A DNA stretch of 64,000 nt, taken from Streptomyces sparsogenes (GTDB lineage Bacteria; Actinomycetota; Actinomycetes; Streptomycetales; Streptomycetaceae). A program made the position numbers and the translations under genes. Positions 17,132 through 25,654 of the stretch are shown piece by piece. Numbering within the stretch: position 1 is the stretch's first letter; every line of letters begins with the position of its first letter. The notes beneath the pieces were generated by a model, which did no database searches, was not told the origin of the DNA, and worked only from the letters and a program-made list of their open reading frames with translations. The stretch covers positions 1 to 64,000 of the forward strand of contig NZ_MAXF01000091.1 of the NCBI RefSeq assembly GCF_001704635.1, read 5' to 3'.

Positions 17132-18010
17132 GTGACAGGAACGCTCGTACTGGCAGGGACCCCCATCGGCGACACGCGGGACGCGCCCCCGCGGCTGGTC
17201 GCCGAGCTCGCCGAGGCCGACGTGGTGGCCGCCGAGGACACCCGGCGGCTGCGCCGCCTCGCCCAGGCGCTGGATGTGCGGCCGGGCGGGCGGGTGGTGT
17301 CGTACTTCGAGGGCAACGAGGCGGCCCGTACCCCCGAGCTGGTGGAGGCGCTGGCCGGTGGCGCGCGGGTGCTGCTGGTGACCGACGCCGGGATGCCGTC
17401 CGTCTCCGACCCCGGCTTCCGCCTGGTCGCGGCGGCCGTCGAGCGGGGGATCAAGGTCACCGCGGTGCCCGGCCCGTCGGCCGTGCTCACCGCCCTCGCG
17501 CTGTCCGGGCTGCCGGTGGACCGCTTCTGCTTCGAGGGCTTCCTGCCGCGCAAGGCGGGGGAGCGGCTGGGGCGGCTGCGGGAGGTCGCGGCCGAGCGCC
17601 GCACGCTGGTGTACTTCGAGGCGCCGCACCGCCTGGCCGACACGCTGGCCGCGATGGCCGAGGTGTTCGGCGCGGACCGGCGGGGCGCGGTGTGCCGGGA
17701 GCTGACCAAGACGTACGAGGAGGTCAGGCGCGGCCCGCTGGAGGAGCTGGCGGCCTGGGCGGCCGAGGGCGTACGGGGCGAGATCACCGTGGTGGTCGAG
17801 GGGGCCGCCGAGCCCGGGCCCGGCGCGGCCGACCCGGCCGAGCTGGCCCGCCGGGTCGCGGTGCGGGAGGAGGCGGGGGAGCGCCGCAAGGAGGCCATCG
17901 CGGCGGTCGCGCAGGAGGCGGGCCTGCCCAAACGGGAGGTGTTCGACGCCGTCGTGGCGGCAAAGAACGCGGCAGGAACGGAGCCACGCGAAGGTAAAGG
18001 GAAAGGCTGA
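17132..18010 (+). CDS. rsmI: 16S rRNA (cytidine1402-2'-O)-methyltransferase RsmI
   Basis: A 292-residue SAM-dependent methyltransferase for C1402 in the ribosomal decoding centre. It opens with TGTLVLAGTPIGDTRD and carries the tetrapyrrole-methylase-fold signatures AEDTRRLRRL, SYFEGNE, LVTDAGMPSVSDPG, VPGPSAVLTAL and YFEAPHRL. The GTG at 17132 is preferred to an in-frame ATG nine bases upstream because GAGGA sits about nine bases before it. The product of the adjacent zinc-ribbon gene and tatD follow on the same strand. Confidence 0.95.
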   Translation: MTGTLVLAGTPIGDTRDAPPRLVAELAEADVVAAEDTRRLRRLAQALDVRPGGRVVSYFEGNEAARTPELVEALAGGARVLLVTDAGMPSVSDPGFRLVAAAVERGIKVTAVPGPSAVLTALALSGLPVDRFCFEGFLPRKAGERLGRLREVAAERRTLVYFEAPHRLADTLAAMAEVFGADRRGAVCRELTKTYEEVRRGPLEELAAWAAEGVRGEITVVVEGAAEPGPGAADPAELARRVAVREEAGERRKEAIAAVAQEAGLPKREVFDAVVAAKNAAGTEPREGKGKG

Positions 18011-18172
18011 AAAGCAAAGGTTGGGCCGGGTGGCGGGGGTGTTGTGGCATCCGGCCGCCAAATCTCCCTCAAGAGGTGGAAGGGCGGCTGCGCTCCGGGG
18101 CCTCGAAGGCGTCCACTAGGAGGTGGGACGTCCAGTCCCGGAAGACTTGTCCTGCGGACAAGAGGAGTTGCC

Positions 18173-18625
18173 ATGAGCGAAATCGCGGGTACCTCGAGCG
18201 GCGTTCGCCCGATAGCCCACACCACCACCGGCGCGACGGAGGGGGAGGTCGCCCATGAGGCGTACGCCTTCGCGTGCATGAAGTGCGGGCACGGCTGGGA
18301 GCAGTCGTACGACATCGAGCACCATGTGGACGCCGAGGGGAGGGCGTTTGTCGTCTACTTCACCGACGGCATGCGCGTCCGGTCCCCGCTGACCAGCCCC
18401 AACTGCCACAACTGCGGCGCCGACCTCGTGCGCATCATGCGTTCGGGTCAGGTGTCCACGGCCCTCAGGAGCCTGGGCTCCCAGCCCCGCCGGCGCGGCC
18501 GGCGGGGGGCCGCCGAGGCCCCCGACAGCCCGCCGGCCGGACCGCCGGCGCAGCAGGACGGGCAGCGGCGCCACCACTGGCACCTGTCGGATCTGCTCCA
18601 CCCGTTCCAGAACCACCGGAAATGA
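18173..18625 (+). CDS. Zinc-ribbon protein of unknown function
   Basis: A 150-residue soluble protein with CMKCGHGW near residue 36 and CHNCGAD near 82, which together form a four-Cys zinc ribbon. The C-terminal 50 residues are disordered and rich in Pro, Arg and His. The ATG at 18173 follows AAGAGGAG. It lies between rsmI and tatD on the same strand. I do not recognise a function; the ribbon suggests nucleic-acid or protein binding. Its stop codon is inside a 14-bp tandem array. Confidence 0.82.
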   Translation: MSEIAGTSSGVRPIAHTTTGATEGEVAHEAYAFACMKCGHGWEQSYDIEHHVDAEGRAFVVYFTDGMRVRSPLTSPNCHNCGADLVRIMRSGQVSTALRSLGSQPRRRGRRGAAEAPDSPPAGPPAQQDGQRRHHWHLSDLLHPFQNHRK

Positions 18626-18682
18626 ACCGCTGGAAGTGAAGCGGCGGAAGTGAAGCGGCGGAAGTGAGCCGCCGGAAGTGAG
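18618..18682. repeat. 14-bp tandem array starting at a stop codon
   Basis: Units GGAARTGAASCGSC start at 18618, 18632, 18646, 18660 and 18674 (partial). Each contains a TGA in the same register; the first of these is the true stop of the zinc-ribbon gene (18623-18625). Confidence 0.9.
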
Positions 18683-18727
18683 TTCGGCCACGCGCATATG
18701 AGCCGGACCGTATCCGAATGAGCGCCG

Positions 18728-18770
18728 GAGCGCGATTCATTGCATTTCGCCGGCAAATAGAATCGCGCTC
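18728..18770. promoter_or_regulatory. tatD promoter inside an inverted repeat
   Basis: Arms GAGCGCGATT (18728-18737) and AATCGCGCTC (18761-18770) form a perfect 10-bp inverted repeat ending one base before the tatD ATG. The -10-like TAGAAT (18758-18763) lies seven bases from that ATG, which suggests a leaderless transcript and places the repeat across the promoter as a possible operator. No ribosome-binding site is present. Confidence 0.5.
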
Positions 18771-19703
18771 ATGGCGCAGACGCAAAAAGAAAAGGACCTG
18801 CCCCCGCCGCTCCCCGAGCCGCTGCGGGTGCCGGTCGCCGATTCGCACACCCACCTGGACATGCAGTCGGGCACCGTCGAGGAGGCCGTGGCCAAGGCCG
18901 CGTCGGTCGGCGTGACCACCCTCGTCCAGGTGGGCTGCGACCTCGCCGGGTCGCGCTGGGCGGCGAAGACGGCCGAGGCCCACGAGAACATCTGGGCCAC
19001 CGTGGCGCTGCACCCCAACGAGGCGCCGCGCATCGTCCACGGGGACCCGGACGGCTGGTCCCGGCAGGGCGCGCGGGAGCCCGGCGGCGAGGCGGCCCTG
19101 GACGCCGCGCTGGAGGAGATAGCGGCCCTGGCCGCGCTCCCGCAGGTGCGGGGCGTCGGCGAGACCGGCCTCGACCACTTCCGCACCGGACCCGAGGGCA
19201 GGGCCGCCCAGGAGAAGTCCTTCCGCGGCCACATCGCCATCGCCAAGCGGCACGGCAAGGCGCTGGTCATCCACGACCGGGACGCCCACGAGGACGTGCT
19301 GCGGGTGCTGGCCGAGGAAGGCGCGCCCGAGACCGTCGTCTTCCACTGCTTCTCCGGCGACGCCGCCATGGCGAAGATCTGCGCCGAGCGCGGCTACCAC
19401 ATGTCCTTCGCGGGCAACGTCACCTTCAAGAACGCGGCCCCGCTGCGCGAGGCGCTCGCCGTCGCCCCGCTCGACCAGGTGCTGGTGGAGACCGACGCGC
19501 CCTTCCTCACCCCCGCCCCGTACCGCGGACGGCCTAACGCCCCGTACCTCGTTCCGCTCACCCTGCGGGCCATGGCGGAGGTCAAGGGCGTGCCCGAGGA
19601 CACCCTCGCGGCCGCCGTGGCGGCCAACACCGCGCGGGTTTTCGGCTATCGCGCGCCGGTCTCCGCGACCCGCGAGCCCGGGGAAGGGCGTCACGTACAG
19701 TAA
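18771..19703 (+). CDS. tatD: TatD-family metal-dependent DNase
   Basis: A 310-residue TIM-barrel hydrolase. Metal ligands are seen in DSHTHLD near residue 24, the Glu of GVGETGLDHF, the His of VIHDRDAHED and of HCFSG, and the Asp of LVETDAPFLTPAPYRGRPN. TatD enzymes are 3'-5' exonucleases linked to DNA repair and tRNA or D-amino-acid quality control. The ATG is probably leaderless. The gene keeps its usual Streptomyces place ahead of rpfB and rsmA. Confidence 0.94.
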   Translation: MAQTQKEKDLPPPLPEPLRVPVADSHTHLDMQSGTVEEAVAKAASVGVTTLVQVGCDLAGSRWAAKTAEAHENIWATVALHPNEAPRIVHGDPDGWSRQGAREPGGEAALDAALEEIAALAALPQVRGVGETGLDHFRTGPEGRAAQEKSFRGHIAIAKRHGKALVIHDRDAHEDVLRVLAEEGAPETVVFHCFSGDAAMAKICAERGYHMSFAGNVTFKNAAPLREALAVAPLDQVLVETDAPFLTPAPYRGRPNAPYLVPLTLRAMAEVKGVPEDTLAAAVAANTARVFGYRAPVSATREPGEGRHVQ

Positions 19704-19796
19704 TCGTACCGCTTTGGAGAGTCGTCGCCGCTCCGCTACAGTCCCGGGACCCGTGCCCTGACCAGTGGACTTGTGGAGTGTTGCCGGAGTGTTCTC

Positions 19797-20996
19797 GTGA
19801 GCCGTACGCAGGGCCGCCGCCGCGCCCAGGGCGCCCACCGGGGCGCGGGCGGCCGGGCCGCCGCCCGCCGAGCCGCGCGCCGCGGCCAGCGCGCCGACCG
19901 GCCCGAGCAGCTCCGCCGGCTGCTGCCCCAGGCGCTGGTCGTCGCCGCGCTGGCCGGCGGCACCTCCGCCTTCGTGGCGCAGGACAAGGCCGTACGGCTC
20001 AGCGTCGACGGCAGCGCCCGCACCCTCCACACCTACGCCGAGGACGTCGGCGAGCTGCTCGCCGACGAGGACGTGCGGGTCGGCGCCCACGACCTCGTCG
20101 CCCCCGACCCCGGCCAGGCCCTCGTCAGCGGCGACCGGATCGCCGTCCGCTACGGCCGCCCGGTCACCCTCACCATCGACGGCGAGCGCCGCCGGGTGTG
20201 GACCACCGCCCGCACCGTGGAGGGCGCGCTGCGGCAGCTCGGGGTGCGCGCCGACGGCGCCCACCTGTCCGCCTCCCGCTCCGCCGCGATCTCCCGGCGC
20301 GGCCTGGACCTGCACGTACGGACCGAGCGCAGCGTCACCTTCATGGCCGACGGGCGCGAGCACACCATCCGCACCAACGCCGCCACCGTCGCCGCCGCCC
20401 TGGCGGAGGCCGGGATCGCCCTCCGCGACCAGGACACCACCTCCGTGCCCCGGGAGAGCTTCCCGCGCGACGGCCAGACCGTCTCGGTCCTGCGGATCAC
20501 CGGCCGCCAGGAGGTGCGCGACCGGACCATCCCGTTCCAGACCGTCCGGCGCGCGGACCCCACCGTCCTCCAGGGCACCGAGCTGGTGGCCTCCGTCGGC
20601 GAGCCCGGCCTCGAGCGCACCACCTACCTGGTGCGCACCGTCAACGGCGTCCGGGAGCGGCCCCGGAAGCTCACCACCCGCGTGGTGCGCGAGCCCGTCA
20701 CCCGCGTCGTACGGGTCGGCACCAAGCCCCCGCCGCCGCTGCCCGTCGCCGGCGCGGAAGGGCTCGACTGGCGGGCCATGGCGCAGTGCGAGTCCGGCGG
20801 GCGTCCGGACGCGGTCGACCGCTCCGGCCGCTACGGCGGGCTCTACCAGCTCGACCAGGACACCTGGCACGACCTGGGCGGGCAGGGCCGGCCGCAGGAC
20901 GCGCCCGCGGCAGAGCAGACCTACCGCGCCAAGAAGCTGTATGTGCAGCGGGGCGCGAGCCCGTGGCCGCACTGCGGCCACCGGCTGAGCCGGTAG
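19797..20996 (+). CDS. rpfB: Resuscitation-promoting factor RpfB-like muralytic protein
   Basis: A 399-residue cell-surface protein. A basic Ala/Arg-rich N-terminus leads to a membrane segment or signal near residues 43-62. Three DUF348 repeats follow (RLSVDG, TLTIDG and SVTFMADG stretches), then a G5 domain (about 230-310) and a C-terminal transglycosylase-like domain. The catalytic Glu332 lies in MAQCESGG, followed by YGGLYQ. It cleaves peptidoglycan to aid spore germination and regrowth. The GTG at 19797 has CGGAGT ten bases upstream; a GTG at 19773 is possible. TACAGT at 19737-19742 is a likely -10. It is followed at once by rsmA and ispE. Confidence 0.94.
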   Translation: MSRTQGRRRAQGAHRGAGGRAAARRAARRGQRADRPEQLRRLLPQALVVAALAGGTSAFVAQDKAVRLSVDGSARTLHTYAEDVGELLADEDVRVGAHDLVAPDPGQALVSGDRIAVRYGRPVTLTIDGERRRVWTTARTVEGALRQLGVRADGAHLSASRSAAISRRGLDLHVRTERSVTFMADGREHTIRTNAATVAAALAEAGIALRDQDTTSVPRESFPRDGQTVSVLRITGRQEVRDRTIPFQTVRRADPTVLQGTELVASVGEPGLERTTYLVRTVNGVRERPRKLTTRVVREPVTRVVRVGTKPPPPLPVAGAEGLDWRAMAQCESGGRPDAVDRSGRYGGLYQLDQDTWHDLGGQGRPQDAPAAEQTYRAKKLYVQRGASPWPHCGHRLSR

Positions 20997-21055
20997 GCCC
21001 GGGCCCGGAGCCGTACGGGCCGCCGGCCCCGGCCGCGGGGCCGTAAACTTCACCG

Positions 21056-21925
21056 GTGAGCTCCACCGACGCAGACGTCCTGCTGGGCCCCGCCGACATC
21101 CGCGAACTGGCCGCCCGGCTCGGCGTACGCCCCACCAAGCAGCGTGGCCAGAACTTCGTCATCGACGCCAACACCGTCCGCCGGATCGTCCGCACCGCCG
21201 GGGTCCGGCCCGACGACGTGGTCGTCGAGGTCGGCCCGGGACTCGGCTCGCTGACCCTGGCCCTCTTGGAGGCCGCGGACCGGGTCACGGCCGTCGAGAT
21301 CGACGACGTGCTCGCCGCCGCGCTCCCCGCCACCGTCCAGGCCCGGCTGCCCGGCCGCGTGGACCGCTTCGCGCTCGTCCACCGCGACGCCCTGCGCGTC
21401 ACCGAGCTGCCCGGGCCCGAACCCACCGCGCTGGTCGCCAACCTCCCGTACAACGTCGCCGTCCCGGTGCTGCTGCACATGCTCGACCGCTTCCCGACCA
21501 TCGAGCGGACGCTGGTCATGGTCCAGTCCGAGGTCGCCGACCGGCTCGCGGCGGCGCCCGGCTCCAAGGTGTACGGCGTGCCGTCGGTCAAGGCCGCCTG
21601 GTACGCCGAGGTGAAGCGGGCCGGGGCGATCGGCCGCAATGTCTTCTGGCCCGCCCCGAACGTGGACTCCGGCCTCGTCTCCCTGGTCCGCCGCGCCTCC
21701 CCGCCCCGGACCACCGCCACCAAGGGCGAGGTCTTCGCCGTGATCGACGCGGCCTTCGCCCAGCGCCGCAAGACGCTGCGCGCCGCCCTCGCGGGCTGGG
21801 CCGGATCCGCGGCGGCGGCCGAGGCCGCGCTGACGGCGGCCGGGATCTCGCCCCAGGCGCGGGGCGAGGCGCTGACGGTGGAGCAGTTCGCCGCGATCGC
21901 GGAGCGGCGGCCCGCGGCGGAGTGA
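21056..21925 (+). CDS. rsmA: 16S rRNA dimethyladenosine transferase RsmA/KsgA
   Basis: A 289-residue enzyme that dimethylates A1518 and A1519 of 16S rRNA. It shows the family opening KQRGQNFVID, SAM motif VVEVGPGLGSLT, acidic VEIDD, and catalytic motif IV NLPYNVAVP. The GTG at 21056 is six bases after a -10-like TAAACT (21044-21049), so the transcript may be leaderless. It sits between rpfB and ispE, as in other actinomycetes. Confidence 0.96.
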   Translation: MSSTDADVLLGPADIRELAARLGVRPTKQRGQNFVIDANTVRRIVRTAGVRPDDVVVEVGPGLGSLTLALLEAADRVTAVEIDDVLAAALPATVQARLPGRVDRFALVHRDALRVTELPGPEPTALVANLPYNVAVPVLLHMLDRFPTIERTLVMVQSEVADRLAAAPGSKVYGVPSVKAAWYAEVKRAGAIGRNVFWPAPNVDSGLVSLVRRASPPRTTATKGEVFAVIDAAFAQRRKTLRAALAGWAGSAAAAEAALTAAGISPQARGEALTVEQFAAIAERRPAAE

Positions 21926-21990
21926 CCCCGCCCGCGAGACCCCAACGGCCTGAGACAAAGAGCCCGCACCAGCCCGAGGAGAGACCAGTC

Positions 21991-22917
21991 GTGACCCGAT
22001 CCGTGACCGCCCGCGTGCCCGCGAAGGTCAATGTCCAGCTCGCGGTCGGCGGCCTGCGGCCGGACGGCTTCCACGACCTGGCCAACGTCTTCCTCGCGGT
22101 CGGGCTGTACGACGAGGTCACCGCCACCCCGGCCGACGAGCTGCGGATCACCGTCTCCGGCGCGGACGCGCACGCCGTGCCGCTCGACCGCACCAACCTG
22201 GCCGCCCGCGCCGCCCTCGCGCTCGCCGCGCGGCACGGCATCGAGCCGCGGGTCCAGCTGCACATCGCCAAGGACATCCCCGTCGCCGGCGGCATGGCGG
22301 GCGGCAGCGCCGACGCCGCCGGGGCCCTGGTGGCCTGCGACGCGCTGTGGGGCACGGCGGCCCCCCGTACGGAACTGCTGGAGATCTGCGCCGAGTTGGG
22401 CAGTGACGTGCCGTTCAGCCTGGTGGGCGGGGCGGCCCTCGGACGGGGCCGCGGCGAACTGCTGACCCCGCTGGAGACCGGCTCCACCTTCCACTGGGTC
22501 TTCGCCGTGGCCGAGGGGGGCCTGTCCACCCCCGCCGTCTACCGCGAGTGCGACCGGCTGCGCGCGGCCGACGGCCAGGGCGCGACGGTGGCCGACGTGC
22601 CCGACCCCGAGCCGTCCCCGGCCCTCCTGGACGCGTTGCGCACCGGCGACGCGAGGGCCCTCGCCGCCGCGGTGACCAACGACCTCCAGCCCGCCGCGCT
22701 GTCCCTGCGGCCCGGGCTGGCCGCCACGCTGAGCGCGGGCACCGGCGCGGGCGCGCTGGCCGCGCTGGTCTCCGGATCCGGCCCGACCTGCGCCTTCCTG
22801 GCCGAGGACGCGGAGGCGGCCGCCTCCGTCGCCAAGGGCCTGGCCGCCTCGGGCACCTGCCGTGCCGTACGGGTGGCCACCGGGCCGGCGCCGGGGGCGG
22901 CCGTCGTCGGGGCCTGA
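21991..22917 (+). CDS. ispE: 4-diphosphocytidyl-2-C-methyl-D-erythritol kinase IspE
   Basis: A 308-residue GHMP kinase of the methylerythritol phosphate pathway to isoprenoids. The N-terminal PAKVNVQLAVGGLRPDGFHD and ATP-binding PVAGGMAGGSADAAGAL motifs are clear, and the C-terminal SGSGPTCAFL loop is present. The GTG at 21991 follows GAGGAGAGA at good spacing; a GTG overlapping the rsmA stop (21922) would add an unusual 23-residue leader. It is co-directional with rsmA and probably cotranscribed. Confidence 0.96.
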   Translation: MTRSVTARVPAKVNVQLAVGGLRPDGFHDLANVFLAVGLYDEVTATPADELRITVSGADAHAVPLDRTNLAARAALALAARHGIEPRVQLHIAKDIPVAGGMAGGSADAAGALVACDALWGTAAPRTELLEICAELGSDVPFSLVGGAALGRGRGELLTPLETGSTFHWVFAVAEGGLSTPAVYRECDRLRAADGQGATVADVPDPEPSPALLDALRTGDARALAAAVTNDLQPAALSLRPGLAATLSAGTGAGALAALVSGSGPTCAFLAEDAEAAASVAKGLAASGTCRAVRVATGPAPGAAVVGA

Positions 22918-22935
22918 CCGGTCGGGGCCTGAGCG
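22906..22935. repeat. 15-bp duplication of the ispE stop region
   Basis: GTCGGGGCCTGASCG occurs at 22906-22920 and again at 22921-22935. The first copy contains the ispE stop (22915-22917), and the second abuts the stop of the convergent gene (22937-22939). Confidence 0.8.
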
Positions 22936-22936
22936 G

Positions 22937-23368
22937 TCACTCGCTGATGATCAGCAGATTCACCAGCCAGGCGACGGCGAGCGCCGCGAGCGCGGCCCCC
23001 CACACCACGCGCCCGAGCAGGCGGCGGGAGAACGCCCCCCAGGTGCCGGCCAGGGCGGCGACCAGCGAGGTGTAGACCGCGATGTAGACGACGGTGTCCT
23101 GGCCGCCGTCCGTGCAGATGAAACGGGTGTCGTCGATCTCGCAGTCGGACCCGGCGGACATCGTGAGCATGGGCAGGAGCATGAGCGTCAGCCCGGCGCC
23201 CAGCCACACGAGCCCGGTCGCCACCGCCCGGAGGATCCTCTGCCCCCGCTCCGACCGCCGCCGGGCGTCGGCCGGCTCCGCGTCGGCCCGCCTCGCCCCG
23301 GCCGGCTCCTGCTCCCGGTCCGCCTCGATCGTCCCCGCACCGGCCCACGGGCTCCTCGCGTGATCCAT
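22937..23368 (-). CDS. Small membrane protein of unknown function
   Basis: A 143-residue protein. Residues 1-45 are charged and cytoplasmic; three hydrophobic segments follow, at about 48-70, 92-108 and 115-140. The loop between the first two contains two Cys (CEIDDTRFICTD) that could form an extracytoplasmic disulfide. The ATG at 23368 is preferred over an upstream in-frame start at 23395. It converges on ispE with 19 bp between stops. No family is recognised. Confidence 0.7.
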   Translation of the reverse strand: MDHARSPWAGAGTIEADREQEPAGARRADAEPADARRRSERGQRILRAVATGLVWLGAGLTLMLLPMLTMSAGSDCEIDDTRFICTDGGQDTVVYIAVYTSLVAALAGTWGAFSRRLLGRVVWGAALAALAVAWLVNLLIISE

Positions 23369-23539
23369 GGCCCAGGACGCTAGGAGGAAGATCACCCGGG
23401 GGGCATCCGTACGGATACTCAGGCGAGGTACTCACGGCCGAGTACCCGGCCGGGATCTCACGGCGGAGCGCTCGCGGCGACGGGCCGCTCCGCGCGGCGA
23501 CTACCCTGGGATGCCGATCGATCCGCGTACAGGAGTGTG

Positions 23540-25360
23540 ATGGCCACCAACTTGGTCAACGTCGAAGCCGTCGGCAAGGTCTACGGCACCCGGGCGTTGC
23601 TCGACGGCGTCTCCCTCGGGGTGAACGAGGGCGACCGGATCGGGGTCGTCGGCCGCAACGGTGACGGCAAGACCACCCTGATCCGGATCCTCGCCAAGCT
23701 CGAGTCCGCCGACACCGGCCGCGTCACCCACGCCGGGGACCTGCGGCTCGGCGTGCTCACCCAGCACGACTCGCTCGACCCCGCGGCCACCGTCAGACAC
23801 GAGGTCATCGGCGATCTCGCCGACCACGAGTGGGCGGGCGACGCCAAGATCCGCGACGTGCTGACCGGGCTGTTCGGCGGGCTGGACCTGCCGTCCTTCC
23901 CGCAGGGCCTGGACACCGTCATCGGCCCGCTGTCCGGCGGGGAGCGCCGGCGGATCGCGCTCGCCAAGCTGCTCATCGCAGAACAGGACCTGGTCGTCCT
24001 CGACGAGCCGACCAACCACCTCGACGTCGAGGGCATCTCCTGGCTGGCCGCCCATCTGCGGGCGCGGCGCTCGGCCCTGGTGGTGGTCACCCACGACCGC
24101 TGGTTCCTGGACCAGGTCTGCACCCGCATGTGGGACGTGCAGCGCGGCGTGGTGCACGAATACGAGGGCGGCTACAGCGACTACGTGTTCGCGCGGGCCG
24201 AGCGCGAGCGCATCGCGGCCAGCGAGGAGGCCAAGCGGCAGAACCTGGTCCGCAAGGAGCTGGCCTGGCTGCGCCGCGGCGCCCCGGCCCGCACCAGCAA
24301 GCCGCGCTTCCGGATCGAGGCGGCGAACGCGTTGATCGCGGACGTACCGCCGCCGCGGGACAGCGCGGAGCTGATGAAGTTCGCCAACTCGCGCCTGGGC
24401 AAGACCGTCTTCGACCTGGAGGACGTGACGATCCAGGCGGGCCCGAAGGTGCTGCTGACCCACCTGACCTGGCAGCTCGGCCCCGGCGACCGGATCGGCC
24501 TGGTGGGCGTCAACGGCGCGGGCAAGACCTCGCTGCTGCGGGCCATGGCCGAGGCGGCCGGCAGCGACGGCGAGCGGCAGCCGGCGGCCGGCCGGGTGGT
24601 GGTCGGCCGGACCGTGAAGCTGGCGTACCTCTCGCAGGAGGTCGCGGAGCTGGACCCGGCCTGGCGGGTGCTGGAGGCCGTGGAGCAGGTGCGGCAGCGC
24701 GTCGACCTGGGCAAGGGGCGGGAGATGACCGCCTCGCAGCTGTGCGAGAAGTTCGGCTTCACCAAGGAGAAGCAGTGGACGCCGGTCGGCGACCTCTCCG
24801 GCGGCGAGCGGCGCCGGCTGCAGATCCTGCGGCTGCTGATGGACGAGCCGAACGTGCTGTTCCTCGACGAGCCGACGAACGACCTCGACATCGAGACGCT
24901 GACCCAGCTCGAGGACCTGCTCGACGGGTGGCCGGGCTCCCTCGTGGTGATCAGCCACGACCGGTACTTCATCGAGCGGACGACGGACCGCGTCCTCGCG
25001 CTGCTGGGCGACGCCACCCTGCGGATGCTGCCGCGCGGCGTCGACGAGTACCTGGAGCGGCGGCAGCGCGCGAAGGAATCCGCCGCGGCACCGGCGGCCC
25101 CCGCCCGGCAGAAGGCCGCGGAACAGACGGGCGTGGCGCAGAAGTCGGCGGCCGAGCAGCGCGCCGCGAAGAAGGAGTTGCAGAAGATCGAGCGGCGTCT
25201 GGACCGCATCGGCGAGCAGGAGGGGGAGCTGCACGAGCGGATCGCCGAGCACGCCACGGACTTCGAGAAGGTCGCGGAGCTGGACACGCGGCTGCGGGAG
25301 TTGACGGCGGAGCGGGAGGAGCTGGAGACCCGCTGGCTGGAGCTCGCCGAGGACGCGTAG
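23540..25360 (+). CDS. ABC-F family ATPase (ribosome-associated type)
   Basis: A 606-residue cytoplasmic protein with two ABC ATPase domains and no membrane segments. The first Walker A is GRNGDGKTT and the second GVNGAGKTS. The signatures are LSGGERRRIALAK and LSGGERRRLQIL, and the Walker B boxes are VVLDEPTNHLD and LFLDEPTNDLD. The inter-domain linker contains the charged ERERIAASEEAKRQ helix, and the C-terminus is a coiled coil (about 510-606). This is the EttA/Uup/Re-group architecture; C-terminal coiled-coil forms resemble Uup. The ATG at 23540 follows AGGAG. It probably acts on the ribosome or on DNA intermediates, not in transport. Confidence 0.93.
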   Translation: MATNLVNVEAVGKVYGTRALLDGVSLGVNEGDRIGVVGRNGDGKTTLIRILAKLESADTGRVTHAGDLRLGVLTQHDSLDPAATVRHEVIGDLADHEWAGDAKIRDVLTGLFGGLDLPSFPQGLDTVIGPLSGGERRRIALAKLLIAEQDLVVLDEPTNHLDVEGISWLAAHLRARRSALVVVTHDRWFLDQVCTRMWDVQRGVVHEYEGGYSDYVFARAERERIAASEEAKRQNLVRKELAWLRRGAPARTSKPRFRIEAANALIADVPPPRDSAELMKFANSRLGKTVFDLEDVTIQAGPKVLLTHLTWQLGPGDRIGLVGVNGAGKTSLLRAMAEAAGSDGERQPAAGRVVVGRTVKLAYLSQEVAELDPAWRVLEAVEQVRQRVDLGKGREMTASQLCEKFGFTKEKQWTPVGDLSGGERRRLQILRLLMDEPNVLFLDEPTNDLDIETLTQLEDLLDGWPGSLVVISHDRYFIERTTDRVLALLGDATLRMLPRGVDEYLERRQRAKESAAAPAAPARQKAAEQTGVAQKSAAEQRAAKKELQKIERRLDRIGEQEGELHERIAEHATDFEKVAELDTRLRELTAEREELETRWLELAEDA

Positions 25361-25457
25361 CGCGGCGGCCAAAGCGGCGGCGCCCGGCGCGGCGGGCGAA
25401 AGCAGCGCGCGGGACCGGCGTGTGAAGGCTGTGTGTTTACGAGGGCAACGGTCGCGT

Positions 25458-25503
25458 CACAGGCCGGTCTCAGCTGATCGATGAGCGTGAGACCGGCCCT
25501 GTG
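25458..25503. terminator. Hairpin between ABC-F and beta-propeller genes
   Basis: CACAGGCCGGTCTCA (25458-25472) pairs with TGAGACCGGCCCTGTG (25488-25503) with a single bulged base around a 15-nt loop. It lies 98 bp after the ABC-F stop and 151 bp before the next start. No T-run follows, so an operator is also possible. Confidence 0.6.
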
Positions 25504-25654
25504 CCCGACAGGGGCGGGTGATACAAAGAACTCCCGCTTGCCTGCCGCTCACTGGTGGGTTCCGTGTCCGATTCGCTCCTTCCTGGCAGGCTTTGACCCC
25601 AGGATCGCGGGGGAGACCGGTCGGCTCACGGGCCCGCGCACAAAGGAAATTCCG

